A stretch of DNA of 64,000 nt from Aestuariivita boseongensis (GTDB lineage Bacteria; Pseudomonadota; Alphaproteobacteria; Rhodobacterales; Rhodobacteraceae). Positions 32,836 to 41,904 of the stretch are shown here, piece by piece. The notes under the pieces were generated by a model. That model was not told the origin of the DNA. It worked only from the letters and a program-made list of their open reading frames with translations, and did not search any database. The translations under genes and the position numbers were made by a program. Where the stretch lies: the NCBI RefSeq assembly GCF_001262635.1, contig NZ_JXYH01000013.1:1-64000 (forward strand). Direction: 5' to 3'. Within the stretch, counting starts at the first letter, position 1. Every line of letters starts with the position of its first letter.

Positions 32836-35800
32836 CGCCTGCCGTGACACTGCCATCGCCACCGCCGTGACCGCTACATAGACCACCGCTACAAGCAATC
32901 CCGCCCCCAACACGAAGGCCAAAAAGGCACCTCGCATTGCCGGATCTGTCTGTGCAAAAGGCAATTGCGCCGCCACCAGTTCCGGCATCTGACCGGTGAC
33001 CAGCACCGCGCCCAGCGTCGCGGCGAACCACCCCAGAAGCATCGCAAGACAAGCCGTCACGACGCCGCGCGCCGCCCGGCTGGGGCTGCGCAGTGCGCGC
33101 CGCATCGCCACCATGCGCCGCGACACATCCGCTTGCATCGCGACCAAAGCCGGCACGATCAGCAACACCAGCACCATCCCGAAACCCAAACCATAGACCA
33201 GCGTGATCACCGTGGGTTTCAGAAACTGCGCCTGTTGCGACGTCTCGTAGAGCAGCGGTGCCAGCCCCAGCACCGTCGTCAGCGTGGTCAGAAGCACAGG
33301 CCGCAGCCGGTCGGCCGTCGCGTCGATGATCGACGGGATCAGCCCGCGTTCCGCCGCATAATCGTCGATGGTTGTCACCAGAACGATGGAATCGTTGATG
33401 ATGATCCCGGTCATGCCCAAAAGCCCCACCACCGTGAACATGCTCAGCGGCACCTCCCAGGATGCATGGCCATAGATCGTGCCTACCAGCCCGAACGGAA
33501 TAATCGCCATGACCACCAGCGGACGCGTCCAGCTGGAAAACACCCAGGCCAGCACAAGGTAAATCCCCGTCAGGCACAGGATCAGCCCGGTCATCGCATC
33601 CGACAGAAACGCGTCCTCATCCTCGCTCAGCCCTGAGAGGCGCCATTCCACCTGCCGTTCGCTGGCAATCCTCGGCAAGATCTCAACCTCAAGCGCCGCC
33701 ATGATCTCTTCCGCGCGCGCCGGATCATCCTCCGAGATATCACCCGTCACCGAAATCAGGCGGATCCCGTTTTCGCGCCGCACGGTCGAAAAGCCCGTGC
33801 GCTGTTCCACTGTCACCAGATCGGCCAGAGGCACGTAATTCCCATCCGGCGTGCGCATCTGCGTGCGTTCCAGGAAATCGGCCGTCAGTTCGCCCTCGGT
33901 CAGTTCCACACGAATGGCCGCACTGCGCGGACCCTCGGGATAAGTAGCGGCCTCCAACCCGTTCAGCCGCGCGCGCAGGGCTCGGCCAAGGGTGTCGATG
34001 GTAAAGCCAAGCGCCTGCCCCTGCGGCGTCAGATCCAGGATCAGCTCTTCCTTGTCATAGGCCAGGTTGTCCTGCAAAGCCGACACTTCGGGATAGCGCA
34101 GAAGCGCTGTCTGCAAATCCTGGCTCGCGGCCTTCAGCGTATCGACAGTCGCACCAAAGAACTGCACATCCAGCGCATCGCCCCCCGGCCCCGACCGCCA
34201 GCCCCGGAAACTCACCGTCTCGACCAGGGGATGCCGCCGCACCTCGTCCTGCAGATCGGCCACGAAGGCAAAGCTGGAATAGGGCCGCAGATCCGCGTCA
34301 ATCAGCTCGATCGAAATGCCGCCCAGCAGGTCATTATCCTTCGCTTCCACACCGCTCAGGCCCCGGCCGGCATTCCCGCCGATCTCGGCGATGACATATT
34401 CGATGGGATTGCGGCCGTAATCGGCCTCGTATTGACGGCCCAGCGCCTCGGTGGCGCGCTGCAGCTCTTTCATCATGGCCAGCGTATCGGCACGTGTGGC
34501 CCCCTCGGCCATGGCGAAATTCCCGGTGACCGAGCCGCGTTCCGGCGCGTTGAAGAACCGCCATTGCACGTCGCCTCGGATAAACACCGCCATTTGGCTG
34601 GCCAGCACCACAAGAACCGCCGCCAACACGACATAGCGCAGATGGATCACCCAGCGCACGAGCGGGCGGAACAGTGTATCGCGCACCCAGCGGAATCCGC
34701 GGTTCACCAAACGGCTGGGGATGTCATACCATTTCTCATCTTCCGCCTTCATCAACGCATGGGCCATGTGATGGGGCAGGATCAGAAAACATTCGACCAG
34801 CGATGCCGCGAGAACAGCGATCACGGTGAAGGGAATATCCCGGATCAGATCGCCGAACCGCCCGCCGATGGACACAAGGCCAAAGAAAGCGATGATCGTG
34901 GTCAGCGTGGCGGCAAAGACCGGCATCGCCATGCGGCGCGCGGCGTTTTCCGCCGCCTGAAACGGGTGTTCCCCCAGCCGGCGATACCGGTAATCGGCAT
35001 GTTCGCCCACAACGATGGCATCATCCACCACAATGCCCAGGGTGATGATCAGGCCGAACAGGCTGACCATGTTGATGGTCAGACCACCGGCATACATCAG
35101 CGCGATGGCGGCAAACATGGCCGCCGGAATGCCAGCCGCCACCCAGAACGCCGTGCGCGCATTCAGAAACAGAAACAGCAGCGCCAGAACCAGTCCCAGC
35201 CCCACAAGCCCGTTGTCCAGAAGGATGTTCAACCGCCCGCTGATCGCTTCGGCCCGCGTCCGGATCAGCTCAACCGTGACACCCTGCGGCAGGCTCGCCT
35301 GCATCTGGGCCGCAACCCGTTCCACCGTGCGCTGAATGCCGATTGCATCCCCCTGATCGGACCGGTCCACCCGGATCGAGATCGCGGGGTCATCGCCCAC
35401 GAAATACGCCCGCTCCCGGTCAGGCCCTTCCACCCGGATGCGCGCCACATCCCCGATGGTCAGCTTCGATCCATCCGGGTTCGACCGCAGCACGATGCCG
35501 GCAATCGCTTCGGGGCTGCGCTTTTCCGTCCCGGTGCGCACGCGCGCATTGGCCCCGGTGACATCGCCCGCGGGATCGGCGTCCACCTCCGCGGCGATGG
35601 CCGCCGCGATCTCGGCCATCGAGACATCGTGTTCGATCAGCCGGGCCGTGGGCACCTCAACAACTGTCTCGGGCGCAGCGATCCCCCGGATCGTGGTCCG
35701 CGTCACCCCGACGGTAAACAGCCGCGTGACCATTTCATCTGCAAAGAGCGACAACTGCTCAGGCTCTACCGGACCGGTGATCACCAGATCGGTCACCCGG

Positions 35801-36228
35801 TCGCGCCACGCGCCGCGCCGCACGCTGGGCTCTTCGGCCTCTTCAGGCAGTGTCGTGACCGCATCCACCGCCGCCTGAACGTCATCCGAGGCGCGCGCCA
35901 TGTCCCAGCCGGGTTCGAAATCCAACGTGATCGTCGCCCGCCCTTCCCGCGACAGCGAGGATGAGCTTTCCACCCCATCCACTGCCAGAAGCGTGGGCTC
36001 AAGCACCTGCACAATTGCGCCGTCCACATCTTCGGGGCCTGCGCCCTCCCATTCGATGGTAACGGTGACGTTATCGACGATCACATCGGGGAAGAACTGG
36101 GCGCGCATATTGGGAATGGCAGCCAGACCCAGCACCAGCAGAACGATCAGAAGCAGGTTCGCGACTGTCCGGTGACGGGTGAAGTATGACAACACCCCAC
36201 CGGCGGCGCGCGGGATATCGCGTGGCAC
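32824..36228 (-). CDS. RND-family efflux transporter permease
   Basis: An 1134-residue inner-membrane pump of the AcrB/MMPL-like RND superfamily: a first helix at about 22-40, a large periplasmic loop, a block of helices around 340-540 including GIVVDDAIVVGEHADYRYR (the helix IV proton-relay acids) and FFGLVSIGGRFGDLIRDIPF, a second periplasmic loop, and the helix block around 880-1030 with NDSIVLVTTIDDYAAERG. Substrate is unknown. GTG start at 36228, four bases after its membrane-fusion partner. Its last codons lie in a TG-NNN-CA hairpin. Confidence 0.93.
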   Translation of the reverse strand: MPRDIPRAAGGVLSYFTRHRTVANLLLIVLLVLGLAAIPNMRAQFFPDVIVDNVTVTIEWEGAGPEDVDGAIVQVLEPTLLAVDGVESSSSLSREGRATITLDFEPGWDMARASDDVQAAVDAVTTLPEEAEEPSVRRGAWRDRVTDLVITGPVEPEQLSLFADEMVTRLFTVGVTRTTIRGIAAPETVVEVPTARLIEHDVSMAEIAAAIAAEVDADPAGDVTGANARVRTGTEKRSPEAIAGIVLRSNPDGSKLTIGDVARIRVEGPDRERAYFVGDDPAISIRVDRSDQGDAIGIQRTVERVAAQMQASLPQGVTVELIRTRAEAISGRLNILLDNGLVGLGLVLALLFLFLNARTAFWVAAGIPAAMFAAIALMYAGGLTINMVSLFGLIITLGIVVDDAIVVGEHADYRYRRLGEHPFQAAENAARRMAMPVFAATLTTIIAFFGLVSIGGRFGDLIRDIPFTVIAVLAASLVECFLILPHHMAHALMKAEDEKWYDIPSRLVNRGFRWVRDTLFRPLVRWVIHLRYVVLAAVLVVLASQMAVFIRGDVQWRFFNAPERGSVTGNFAMAEGATRADTLAMMKELQRATEALGRQYEADYGRNPIEYVIAEIGGNAGRGLSGVEAKDNDLLGGISIELIDADLRPYSSFAFVADLQDEVRRHPLVETVSFRGWRSGPGGDALDVQFFGATVDTLKAASQDLQTALLRYPEVSALQDNLAYDKEELILDLTPQGQALGFTIDTLGRALRARLNGLEAATYPEGPRSAAIRVELTEGELTADFLERTQMRTPDGNYVPLADLVTVEQRTGFSTVRRENGIRLISVTGDISEDDPARAEEIMAALEVEILPRIASERQVEWRLSGLSEDEDAFLSDAMTGLILCLTGIYLVLAWVFSSWTRPLVVMAIIPFGLVGTIYGHASWEVPLSMFTVVGLLGMTGIIINDSIVLVTTIDDYAAERGLIPSIIDATADRLRPVLLTTLTTVLGLAPLLYETSQQAQFLKPTVITLVYGLGFGMVLVLLIVPALVAMQADVSRRMVAMRRALRSPSRAARGVVTACLAMLLGWFAATLGAVLVTGQMPELVAAQLPFAQTDPAMRGAFLAFVLGAGLLVAVVYVAVTAVAMAVSRQAAKN

Positions 36229-36232
36229 GGGC

Positions 36233-37687
36233 CTAGCCCCCCATCCGGGATTCGATGCGTTCGACCATCTGCGCGGGCACCTGATCCTGCGCCAGCTGGT
36301 TCAGGATGCGCGTTTTCGCTGCTTCCGGCAGGCGGGTGCTGCCTTCGACAAAGGCCACCAGCCGCGCGCGGCGATCGGCGTCCAGCTGCAGCATCGCCTG
36401 CTCCTCGGGCGCGCTTGCCTCCCCACGGATCGGGCGCACCTGGATGCCCGGACCCAGAAGCGGCGTGCGCGCCCGCACAACCTCGCGCCCCTCCAGGGCC
36501 TCGCCGCGCACCAGAACGTCATCGCCCTGACGGCGCACCAGTGTCACAGATACCGCCTCAAGCCGGTCATCCTCGCCCAGGACCAGCACGGTGCCGGCTG
36601 CGTCATACGCGGATGCAGGCAGGCGCACGACCTGATCCACTGCCGGTTCCTCCACGCTTACGGTGACGAAATCGCCCGGCTTGAACCCGCGTGCATCGCG
36701 CAGCGTGGCATAGATCAGCCGCCCGGTCTGCACATCGCCCGCGCCGGCACTGTCACGGCTGACCGTACCTTGCGCGGTCAACTCGGCGCCCGCGCCATCG
36801 ATCGTGATTGTCACCGGCGCCGGGATCAGATCGCCCGCATCATCCAGAAGCCGCGCATATTGGCTGGTCGAGACGCGGAAGGCCGCCTCCAGTTCGGCCG
36901 GATCGACCAGTTCGGCCAGCTTCTCATTGGCCGATACAAGGCGTCCTTCAACAAGGTTCACCTCGCTCAGCGTGCCGTCAAAGGCCGCGAAAATCTCGGT
37001 ATCCGCCAGATCAAGCTCCGCCTGAGACAGCGCAATCCGCGCCCGCGCCAACCGCGTCGTGGCCTGATCCACCCGTGCTTCGGCCTGCGCCAGCGCAATC
37101 CGGCGCGACAGCACCGCCTGACGCGCCTGCGCCGCGGCCAGTTCAGCGGCCTCAACCGCAGCCAGCGTGCCCACGCCGCGTTCCCCCAGATCCTGCTGAC
37201 GCGCAAAGGCGCGTTCGCGCAGATCAGCCTGTTCTTCGGCTGCCGTCACCTCGTCGCGCGCCAGAAGAAGCGACCGGTCGGCATCACGCACCTCGGCCTC
37301 GGCATCGCGCAGATCGCTTTCGGCACTGTCAAGCGCCGCCTGCGGTTTCGACGGGTCGATGCGCAGCAAAAGCTGGCCTTCCTTCACCACACCGCCTTCG
37401 GTGAATTCCGGCGCCAGCTCGACAACCCGTCCGCCCACGGCGCTGCGCAATTCCAGTGTCCGGCGGCTTTGCACCTCTCCGAAGGTCTGAAGAACCGGTG
37501 TTTCCTGTCCCAGCTCGGCCCGGATCACGCTCACTGCAAATACCCGCTCCCGCGCGGGCGGCGCGGGGCGTTCATTCGACAGGCGCTCCTGCACCGCGCC
37601 CGAGATCATCTGGCCGGCATAGGCCAGAAGCCCCAGGGTCAGGGCTGCAAGAAACACGCCGACAAGGCTTTGTCGCAAAAAACGCAT
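36233..37687 (-). CDS. RND efflux periplasmic adaptor (membrane fusion protein)
   Basis: A 484-residue HlyD/AcrA-type adaptor: an N-terminal membrane anchor (about 7-28), lipoyl half (GGRVVELAPEFTEGGVVKEGQLLLRID), a long Ala/Glu/Arg coiled-coil hairpin (about 110-220), second lipoyl half (FAAFDGTLSEVNLVEGRLVS) and beta-barrel domains. It connects the RND pump encoded immediately downstream to an outer-membrane channel; no TolC-like gene is adjacent. The ATG at 37687 follows GGAG. Confidence 0.92.
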   Translation of the reverse strand: MRFLRQSLVGVFLAALTLGLLAYAGQMISGAVQERLSNERPAPPARERVFAVSVIRAELGQETPVLQTFGEVQSRRTLELRSAVGGRVVELAPEFTEGGVVKEGQLLLRIDPSKPQAALDSAESDLRDAEAEVRDADRSLLLARDEVTAAEEQADLRERAFARQQDLGERGVGTLAAVEAAELAAAQARQAVLSRRIALAQAEARVDQATTRLARARIALSQAELDLADTEIFAAFDGTLSEVNLVEGRLVSANEKLAELVDPAELEAAFRVSTSQYARLLDDAGDLIPAPVTITIDGAGAELTAQGTVSRDSAGAGDVQTGRLIYATLRDARGFKPGDFVTVSVEEPAVDQVVRLPASAYDAAGTVLVLGEDDRLEAVSVTLVRRQGDDVLVRGEALEGREVVRARTPLLGPGIQVRPIRGEASAPEEQAMLQLDADRRARLVAFVEGSTRLPEAAKTRILNQLAQDQVPAQMVERIESRMGG

Positions 37688-37795
37688 CAGGTCACACTCC
37701 ACCGGAAAGGCGGTATTTCAAAGGTAGCGAGAGCACGAAAAATGCCAAGGCACAAAGAGTTTAACGCCCCGCACCGGCCTTTCCGTCGAAAATAA

Positions 37796-38338
37796 TCATT
37801 TCCGGCGGTGGTGCTCGTCCAGACGCGGCAGGATTTCCACGAAATTGCAGGGCCTGTGGCGGTAATCCAACTGGTATTCCAGGATCTCGTCCCAGGCATC
37901 CTTGCAGGCGCCGGGGCTGCCGGGAAGCGCAAACATATAGGTGCCCTGCGCCACCCCGCCCGTGGCGCGTGATTGCACCGCAGATGTGCCGATCTTCTTC
38001 ATCGACACGATGGTGAAAACGGTGCCGAACGCGTCGATTTCCTTTTCATAGACATCGCGATGCGCCTCCACCGTCACATCGCGACCCGTCAGGCCCGTGC
38101 CGCCGGTCGAAATCACCACGTCAATCTCGGGATCCGCCGACCAGGCACGCAATTGCTCGGCAATCTCGGCCCGTTCATCGCGCAGGATCTTGCGGGCGGC
38201 GACGATGTGGCCGGCCTTTTCGATCCGGTCGACAAGGGTTTGGCCCGACCGATCCTCGGCCAGATCGCGCGTGTCCGACACGGTCAGCACCGCGATACGG
38301 ATCGCAATGAAGTCTTTGCTTTCGTCAATCCGGCTCAT
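37796..38338 (-). CDS. moaB: Molybdenum cofactor biosynthesis protein MoaB
   Basis: A 180-residue MoaB/MogA-like molybdopterin adenylyltransferase: IAVLTVSDTRD at the N-terminus, VVISTGGTGLTGRDVT and ALPGSPGACKDAWDEIL. It adenylates molybdopterin before molybdate insertion by MoeA. The ATG at 38338 shares a base with the lysE stop (TGATG), so udg-lysE-moaB form an operon. Confidence 0.94.
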   Translation of the reverse strand: MSRIDESKDFIAIRIAVLTVSDTRDLAEDRSGQTLVDRIEKAGHIVAARKILRDERAEIAEQLRAWSADPEIDVVISTGGTGLTGRDVTVEAHRDVYEKEIDAFGTVFTIVSMKKIGTSAVQSRATGGVAQGTYMFALPGSPGACKDAWDEILEYQLDYRHRPCNFVEILPRLDEHHRRK

Positions 38339-38958
38339 CAGCTTCGCTCCAATACTGCCAACCGCACAGCCAATGCGGCAAAGATCGTTCCACTGAGATA
38401 CCCCAAAATGCGCCCCGCGCGCGGCGATCCGGTCAGCATACGCCCCGCACCGCCAGCAAAGACGCCCACAGCCCCGTTGATCAGGAATCCCCCCACCGCG
38501 ATGATCGCCCCGAAGATCAGGAATTGCAGGAAAACAGGGCCTTCTGCCGGATCCACGAATTGTGGGATGAAGGCCAGCACGAACAGGATCACCTTGGGAT
38601 TGGTCAGGTTCACGTAAAGCCCGGTGCGAAAGGCCCGCGCGGTCGCGACCTCCTCGGTCCCCGACGGCACCGCTCCATGGCGAAACGCGCCCCATGCGAG
38701 GTACAGCAGATACGCCACACCCACCCAGCGGATCACGTCAAAGGCCCAGGGAACCGCCGCCACAACCGCGCTCAACCCCAGCCCCGCAAGCGCCACATGG
38801 ATCATCGACCCGGTCGAAATCCCCGCACTCGCCGCAATCGCGGGCTTTGACCCCGCGCGCAGACCCTGGCCGAGGCAGAACATCATATCCGCGCCGGGTG
38901 TCAGGTTCAGCGCCAAAGCCGCAGGGATAAAGGCCAGCAGAACAACGGGATCAATCAT
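38338..38958 (-). CDS. LysE/RhtB family amino acid exporter
   Basis: A 206-residue membrane protein with six predicted helices and the family signature LNLTPGADMMFCLGQGLRAGSKPAI, followed by GVAYLLYLAWGAFR and NLTNPKVILFVLAFIPQFVDP. Family members export lysine, threonine, homoserine or other amino acids by proton exchange; the substrate is not evident. The ATG at 38958 overlaps the udg stop as ATGA. Confidence 0.92.
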   Translation of the reverse strand: MIDPVVLLAFIPAALALNLTPGADMMFCLGQGLRAGSKPAIAASAGISTGSMIHVALAGLGLSAVVAAVPWAFDVIRWVGVAYLLYLAWGAFRHGAVPSGTEEVATARAFRTGLYVNLTNPKVILFVLAFIPQFVDPAEGPVFLQFLIFGAIIAVGGFLINGAVGVFAGGAGRMLTGSPRAGRILGYLSGTIFAALAVRLAVLERS

Positions 38959-39719
38959 GCCAAAAGCCGTGCCTTCAATTCCAGAAGATCCGCCCAAGCC
39001 TCCCGCTTCATCGCGGGTTGGCGCAAAAGGTAGGCGGGGTGAAACATCGGCAAGGCGGGTTTGCCAAAGGCTTCCGCCCAGTTCCCGCGCAGACGTGTGA
39101 TACCGCGTTTACCCAAAGCCGCCTGACAGCTGATATTGCCCATGATCACCAGCACATCCGGGTCGGCCAGTTGCACATGCCGCTCCAGAAACGGCTGCAT
39201 CATCGCGATCTCATCGGGCTTCGGGTCACGGTTCTGCGGCGGCCGCCACGGCAGCACATTAGTGATATAGACCGAACTTTCCCGGCTCAGATCAATCGCC
39301 GCCAGCATCCGGTCCAGCAATTGCCCCGCGCGCCCCACGAAAGGCCGCCCCTCGCGATCTTCATCGCGACCGGGCGCCTCGCCAATGATCATCACCTTCG
39401 CGCCCGCCACGCCATCGGCAAAGACAAGGTTCCGCGCGCCGCGTTTCAACTCGCAATGCTCAAACGCACCTAGCGCCGCTTTCAGCGCGCCCAAATCCTC
39501 TGCCCCCGCTGCCGCAGCGCGCGCAACCGCCACAGGATCTACCTCCTCCGCCTGCACAGGCGCGGGGACTGTAACCGCAGCCACGGGAGCCGCCGGTTTG
39601 GCCTTTTCAGCCAAGCCATACCGGTCCACCGGGTTATCCCCGATGGCTTCATCCGCGCCCAGCTCAACCAGCCAATCCAGATAGCTGCGCGCCAGATATG
39701 GGTCCATTGCCGATTCCAT
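38955..39719 (-). CDS. Uracil-DNA glycosylase, family 4-like without iron-sulfur cysteines
   Basis: A 254-residue protein with a low-complexity N-terminal extension (residues 1-75) and a UDG fold with motif [41 protein letters not shown] and the C-terminal MFHPAYLLR. These fit family 4 (UdgA). Family 4 enzymes normally hold a 4Fe-4S cluster on four Cys. Here only two Cys exist in the whole chain (HCELK and SCQAAL), so the cluster is likely absent. It should remove uracil from DNA. Two ATG starts (39719, 39707) are possible. It is divergent from pyrB. Confidence 0.88.
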   Translation of the reverse strand: MESAMDPYLARSYLDWLVELGADEAIGDNPVDRYGLAEKAKPAAPVAAVTVPAPVQAEEVDPVAVARAAAAGAEDLGALKAALGAFEHCELKRGARNLVFADGVAGAKVMIIGEAPGRDEDREGRPFVGRAGQLLDRMLAAIDLSRESSVYITNVLPWRPPQNRDPKPDEIAMMQPFLERHVQLADPDVLVIMGNISCQAALGKRGITRLRGNWAEAFGKPALPMFHPAYLLRQPAMKREAWADLLELKARLLA

Positions 39720-39819
39720 GCGCCCAAACTATCCCCGCACGCGGGCAACAGAAACCCTTCTTGCCCGTCCGCCGCTGCCTTCCTATAAGGCTGAAACCGG
39801 CACGGGAGAGCACACGCAT

Positions 39820-40770
39820 ATGTCCTTCGCGCATCGTCACCTTCTGGGGATCGAACCGCTCAGCCCTTCCGATATCCAATCCATTCTTGATCTGGCCGAC
39901 ACCTATGTGGATCTGAACCGCCAACCCACCAAACATTCCGACGCTTTGGCGGGCCTCACCCAGATCAACATGTTCTTCGAGGCCTCGACCCGCACCCAGG
40001 CCAGTTTCGAACTTGCGGGTAAACGGCTGGGGGCGGACGTGATGAACATGGCGATGCAGGCGTCCTCGCTTAAAAAGGGCGAAACCCTGATCGACACGGC
40101 GCTGACGTTGAACGCGATGCATCCCGATCTTCTGGTGGTGCGCCACCCCCATTCCGGCGCAGTCGACCTTCTGGCGCAAAAGGTGAATTGCGCGGTGCTG
40201 AACGCAGGTGACGGGCGGCACGAACACCCCACGCAAGCGTTGCTGGACGCGTTGACGATCCGGCGCAAGAAAGGCCGCCTGCACCGGCTGAACATCGCGA
40301 TTTGCGGCGATATCGCCCATTCCCGCGTGGCGCGGTCGAACATCCTGCTGCTGGGCAAGATGGAAAGCCGCATCCGCCTGATCGGCCCGCCAACGCTCAT
40401 GCCCGCTCAGATCGCGGAATTCGGGGTCGAGGTCTATGACGACATGGCTGAAGGCCTGAAAGATGTCGACGTGGTCATGATGCTGCGCCTTCAGAAAGAG
40501 CGTATGGATGGCGGCTTCATCCCCTCGGAACGCGAATATTTCTATCGCTATGGCCTTGATGCCGAAAAGCTGGCCAATGCCAAGGACGATGCCATCGTCA
40601 TGCATCCCGGCCCCATGAACCGGGGCGTTGAAATCGACGGAGAAATTGCGGACGACATCAACCGATCCGTCATTCAGGAGCAGGTCGAAATGGGTGTCGC
40701 CGTACGCATGGCCGCGATGGACCTTCTGGCGCATAACCTCCGCGCCGCGCGCGCCGGGGATGCCGCCTGA
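39820..40770 (+). CDS. pyrB: Aspartate carbamoyltransferase catalytic subunit
   Basis: A 316-residue ATCase: the carbamoyl-phosphate loop [34 protein letters not shown] and [11 protein letters not shown]. It condenses carbamoyl phosphate and aspartate in pyrimidine synthesis. The ATG at 39820 follows GGGAGAG; a longer frame upstream is not supported. It opens an operon that ends in a non-catalytic dihydroorotase homologue and plsY, with small unknown genes between. In several bacteria, dead DHOase subunits form the structural scaffold for ATCase. Confidence 0.96.
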   Translation: MSFAHRHLLGIEPLSPSDIQSILDLADTYVDLNRQPTKHSDALAGLTQINMFFEASTRTQASFELAGKRLGADVMNMAMQASSLKKGETLIDTALTLNAMHPDLLVVRHPHSGAVDLLAQKVNCAVLNAGDGRHEHPTQALLDALTIRRKKGRLHRLNIAICGDIAHSRVARSNILLLGKMESRIRLIGPPTLMPAQIAEFGVEVYDDMAEGLKDVDVVMMLRLQKERMDGGFIPSEREYFYRYGLDAEKLANAKDDAIVMHPGPMNRGVEIDGEIADDINRSVIQEQVEMGVAVRMAAMDLLAHNLRAARAGDAA

Positions 40771-41330
40771 TGCGGGTTGAGCCCCACGAACGCGGACGGC
40801 TGCACGTTTTTGCCGTCAACCTGTCGGCATCCGACCTGTCGGCGCGCTTCAGCCCGCCCGAAACAGGCGCGGATCGCCTGCAACCGCCCGCCGATCTGCT
40901 GGAGGATTTGACCGGCGCCACCGGCCTTGATCCCAAAGGGGCCGAACTTGTCCCGTTGAGCGACCTGGTTGGGCTGGGCCTCAGCGGCTATCTGACCGAA
41001 GGGCTCGATATCCCCGCCGACGCGGTCGCGCCAGCCAAACGCAGGCTGGATGCGCTGGAAGGTTATGCGCTGTTACTGGGCTCGCGCGCGTTTCAGGGCA
41101 AGGCCTTCGCGCTGGGGGAAACCGCAAGCCTCACCCATATCGCCAGCTTCGACCAGCCCGGAACCGACTGGTCCGGCGCAGGCCCCATCCCGTCCCAGGC
41201 GGCAAAACTCCATTCGCGCCCCCTGCCCACGTCGCGCGCGGAACGCTACCGCTCCCAACGGGTGGGCGCGGCGATCTTCGCCGTTGTCATGCTAGCCCTG
41301 GTGGCCCTTGTCTGGGTACTGATCACATGA
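40770..41330 (+). CDS. Unknown protein with C-terminal membrane anchor, pyr operon
   Basis: A 186-residue protein of no family I recognise. It starts with a short segment RGRLHVFAVNLSASDLSARF, has a Pro/Leu-rich middle with LSGYLTEGLDIP, and ends in one membrane helix (about 163-185) that makes it a tail-anchored protein with the body in the cytoplasm. The ATG shares a base with the pyrB stop (TGATG), and its stop overlaps the next gene as ATGA, so production is tied to ATCase. Confidence 0.8.
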   Translation: MRVEPHERGRLHVFAVNLSASDLSARFSPPETGADRLQPPADLLEDLTGATGLDPKGAELVPLSDLVGLGLSGYLTEGLDIPADAVAPAKRRLDALEGYALLLGSRAFQGKAFALGETASLTHIASFDQPGTDWSGAGPIPSQAAKLHSRPLPTSRAERYRSQRVGAAIFAVVMLALVALVWVLIT

Positions 41331-41710
41331 GCGCTTCGCTGGTCATCACCCCCGATCGGGCGACCTATATCCGCAATCACGCCTGGATGGCCGCCATCGG
41401 CATGGGCGGCGCGATGGCGGTCTTGTGGATCATGGACAATCCCCATGTCTGGACCGGCGCTGTGGCAGGTCTGGCCGCCATCGCGCTGCGCGGCTGGTAC
41501 ATGGCCTCGGAAGAACTTGCCGCCCGGTGGGAGATCAGCGACGGCATTCTCACCGGTCCTTTCGAACGACGCATCACGCTGTCCGATATCGCACAGGTGA
41601 ACAGCCTTTTCGGCTATGTTCAGATCGTCACCCATGGCGGCGACAAGCACCTGATCAAATATCAATCCGACCCGAAGGCGACAGGGGCCCGGATCAAGGA
41701 GGCGCTCTGA
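41327..41710 (+). CDS. Two-helix membrane protein with PH-like domain, pyr operon
   Basis: A 127-residue protein with two adjacent helices (about 20-36 and 41-58) and then a small beta-rich domain (WEISDGILTGPFERRITLSDIAQVNSLFGYVQIVTHGGDKHLIKY) of the kind seen in bacterial PH-like/DUF304 proteins. Function unknown. It is translationally coupled to the gene before it and followed after three bases by a 34-residue microprotein, so three membrane proteins in a row sit between pyrB and the pyrC-like gene. Confidence 0.75.
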   Translation: MSASLVITPDRATYIRNHAWMAAIGMGGAMAVLWIMDNPHVWTGAVAGLAAIALRGWYMASEELAARWEISDGILTGPFERRITLSDIAQVNSLFGYVQIVTHGGDKHLIKYQSDPKATGARIKEAL

Positions 41711-41713
41711 ACC

Positions 41714-41818
41714 ATGCAGGACCCCAAACCAGATCCCAAGATGTCAGGCCGCATCGCCATGATCGTGCTGATCGTGATGTTTGCCTTCGTGGGCGTCATG
41801 GTCTGGATCGCGGGATGA
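41714..41818 (+). CDS. 34-residue single-helix membrane microprotein
   Basis: A short ORF with a polar start (MQDPKPDPKMSGR), one hydrophobic helix of about 20 residues (IAMIVLIVMFAFVGVMVWIAG) and nothing after it. The start is three bases behind the previous stop, and a GGAGGCGCTCTGA stretch serves as ribosome-binding site. Codon use (GTG, ATC, CTG) agrees with its neighbours. It could be a small subunit of a complex formed by the two preceding membrane proteins. Confidence 0.6.
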   Translation: MQDPKPDPKMSGRIAMIVLIVMFAFVGVMVWIAG

Positions 41819-41832
41819 GAGGCCCAGGAGAT

Positions 41833-41904
41833 ATGACCAAAGGGTTAACGGAACATATTGAATTTGAAGGAATGTTTCGCGCGCGAAACATTTTGCTGCC
41901 ATGA
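41833..41904 (+). CDS. 23-codon leader ORF coupled to the pyrC-like gene
   Basis: The ORF reads MTKGLTEHIEFEGMFRARNI plus LLP and a TGA that overlaps the next ATG as ATGA. A strong CAGGAG lies just before its start, whereas the pyrC-like gene has no ribosome-binding site of its own. A 22-bp palindrome lies within its second half. The layout fits a leader peptide whose translation opens a hairpin and feeds ribosomes to the gene behind. It could instead be a mere fragment of sequence with a lucky frame; the coupling geometry argues otherwise. Confidence 0.5.
   Translation: MTKGLTEHIEFEGMFRARNILLP
41871..41892. promoter_or_regulatory. 22-bp perfect palindrome in front of the pyrC-like gene
   Basis: The inverted repeat has half-site AATGTTTCGCG and no spacer, followed by TTTTG, and ends 8 bp before the ATG. 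As RNA it could form a hairpin inside the leader ORF that would hide the following start; as DNA it also fits TGT-N12-ACA operators. It is the only long palindrome inside this operon. Confidence 0.55.

Noticed and set aside
34231-35964. A 577-codon open frame opposite the RND pump
   Set aside because: Antisense shadow of a conserved gene; Arg/His/Pro-rich with no recognisable motif.
41874-41891. TGT-N12-ACA match, the PpsR/CrtJ consensus, in the palindrome before the pyrC-like gene
   Set aside because: A generic pattern contained in any such palindrome; no photosynthesis genes are in the window.
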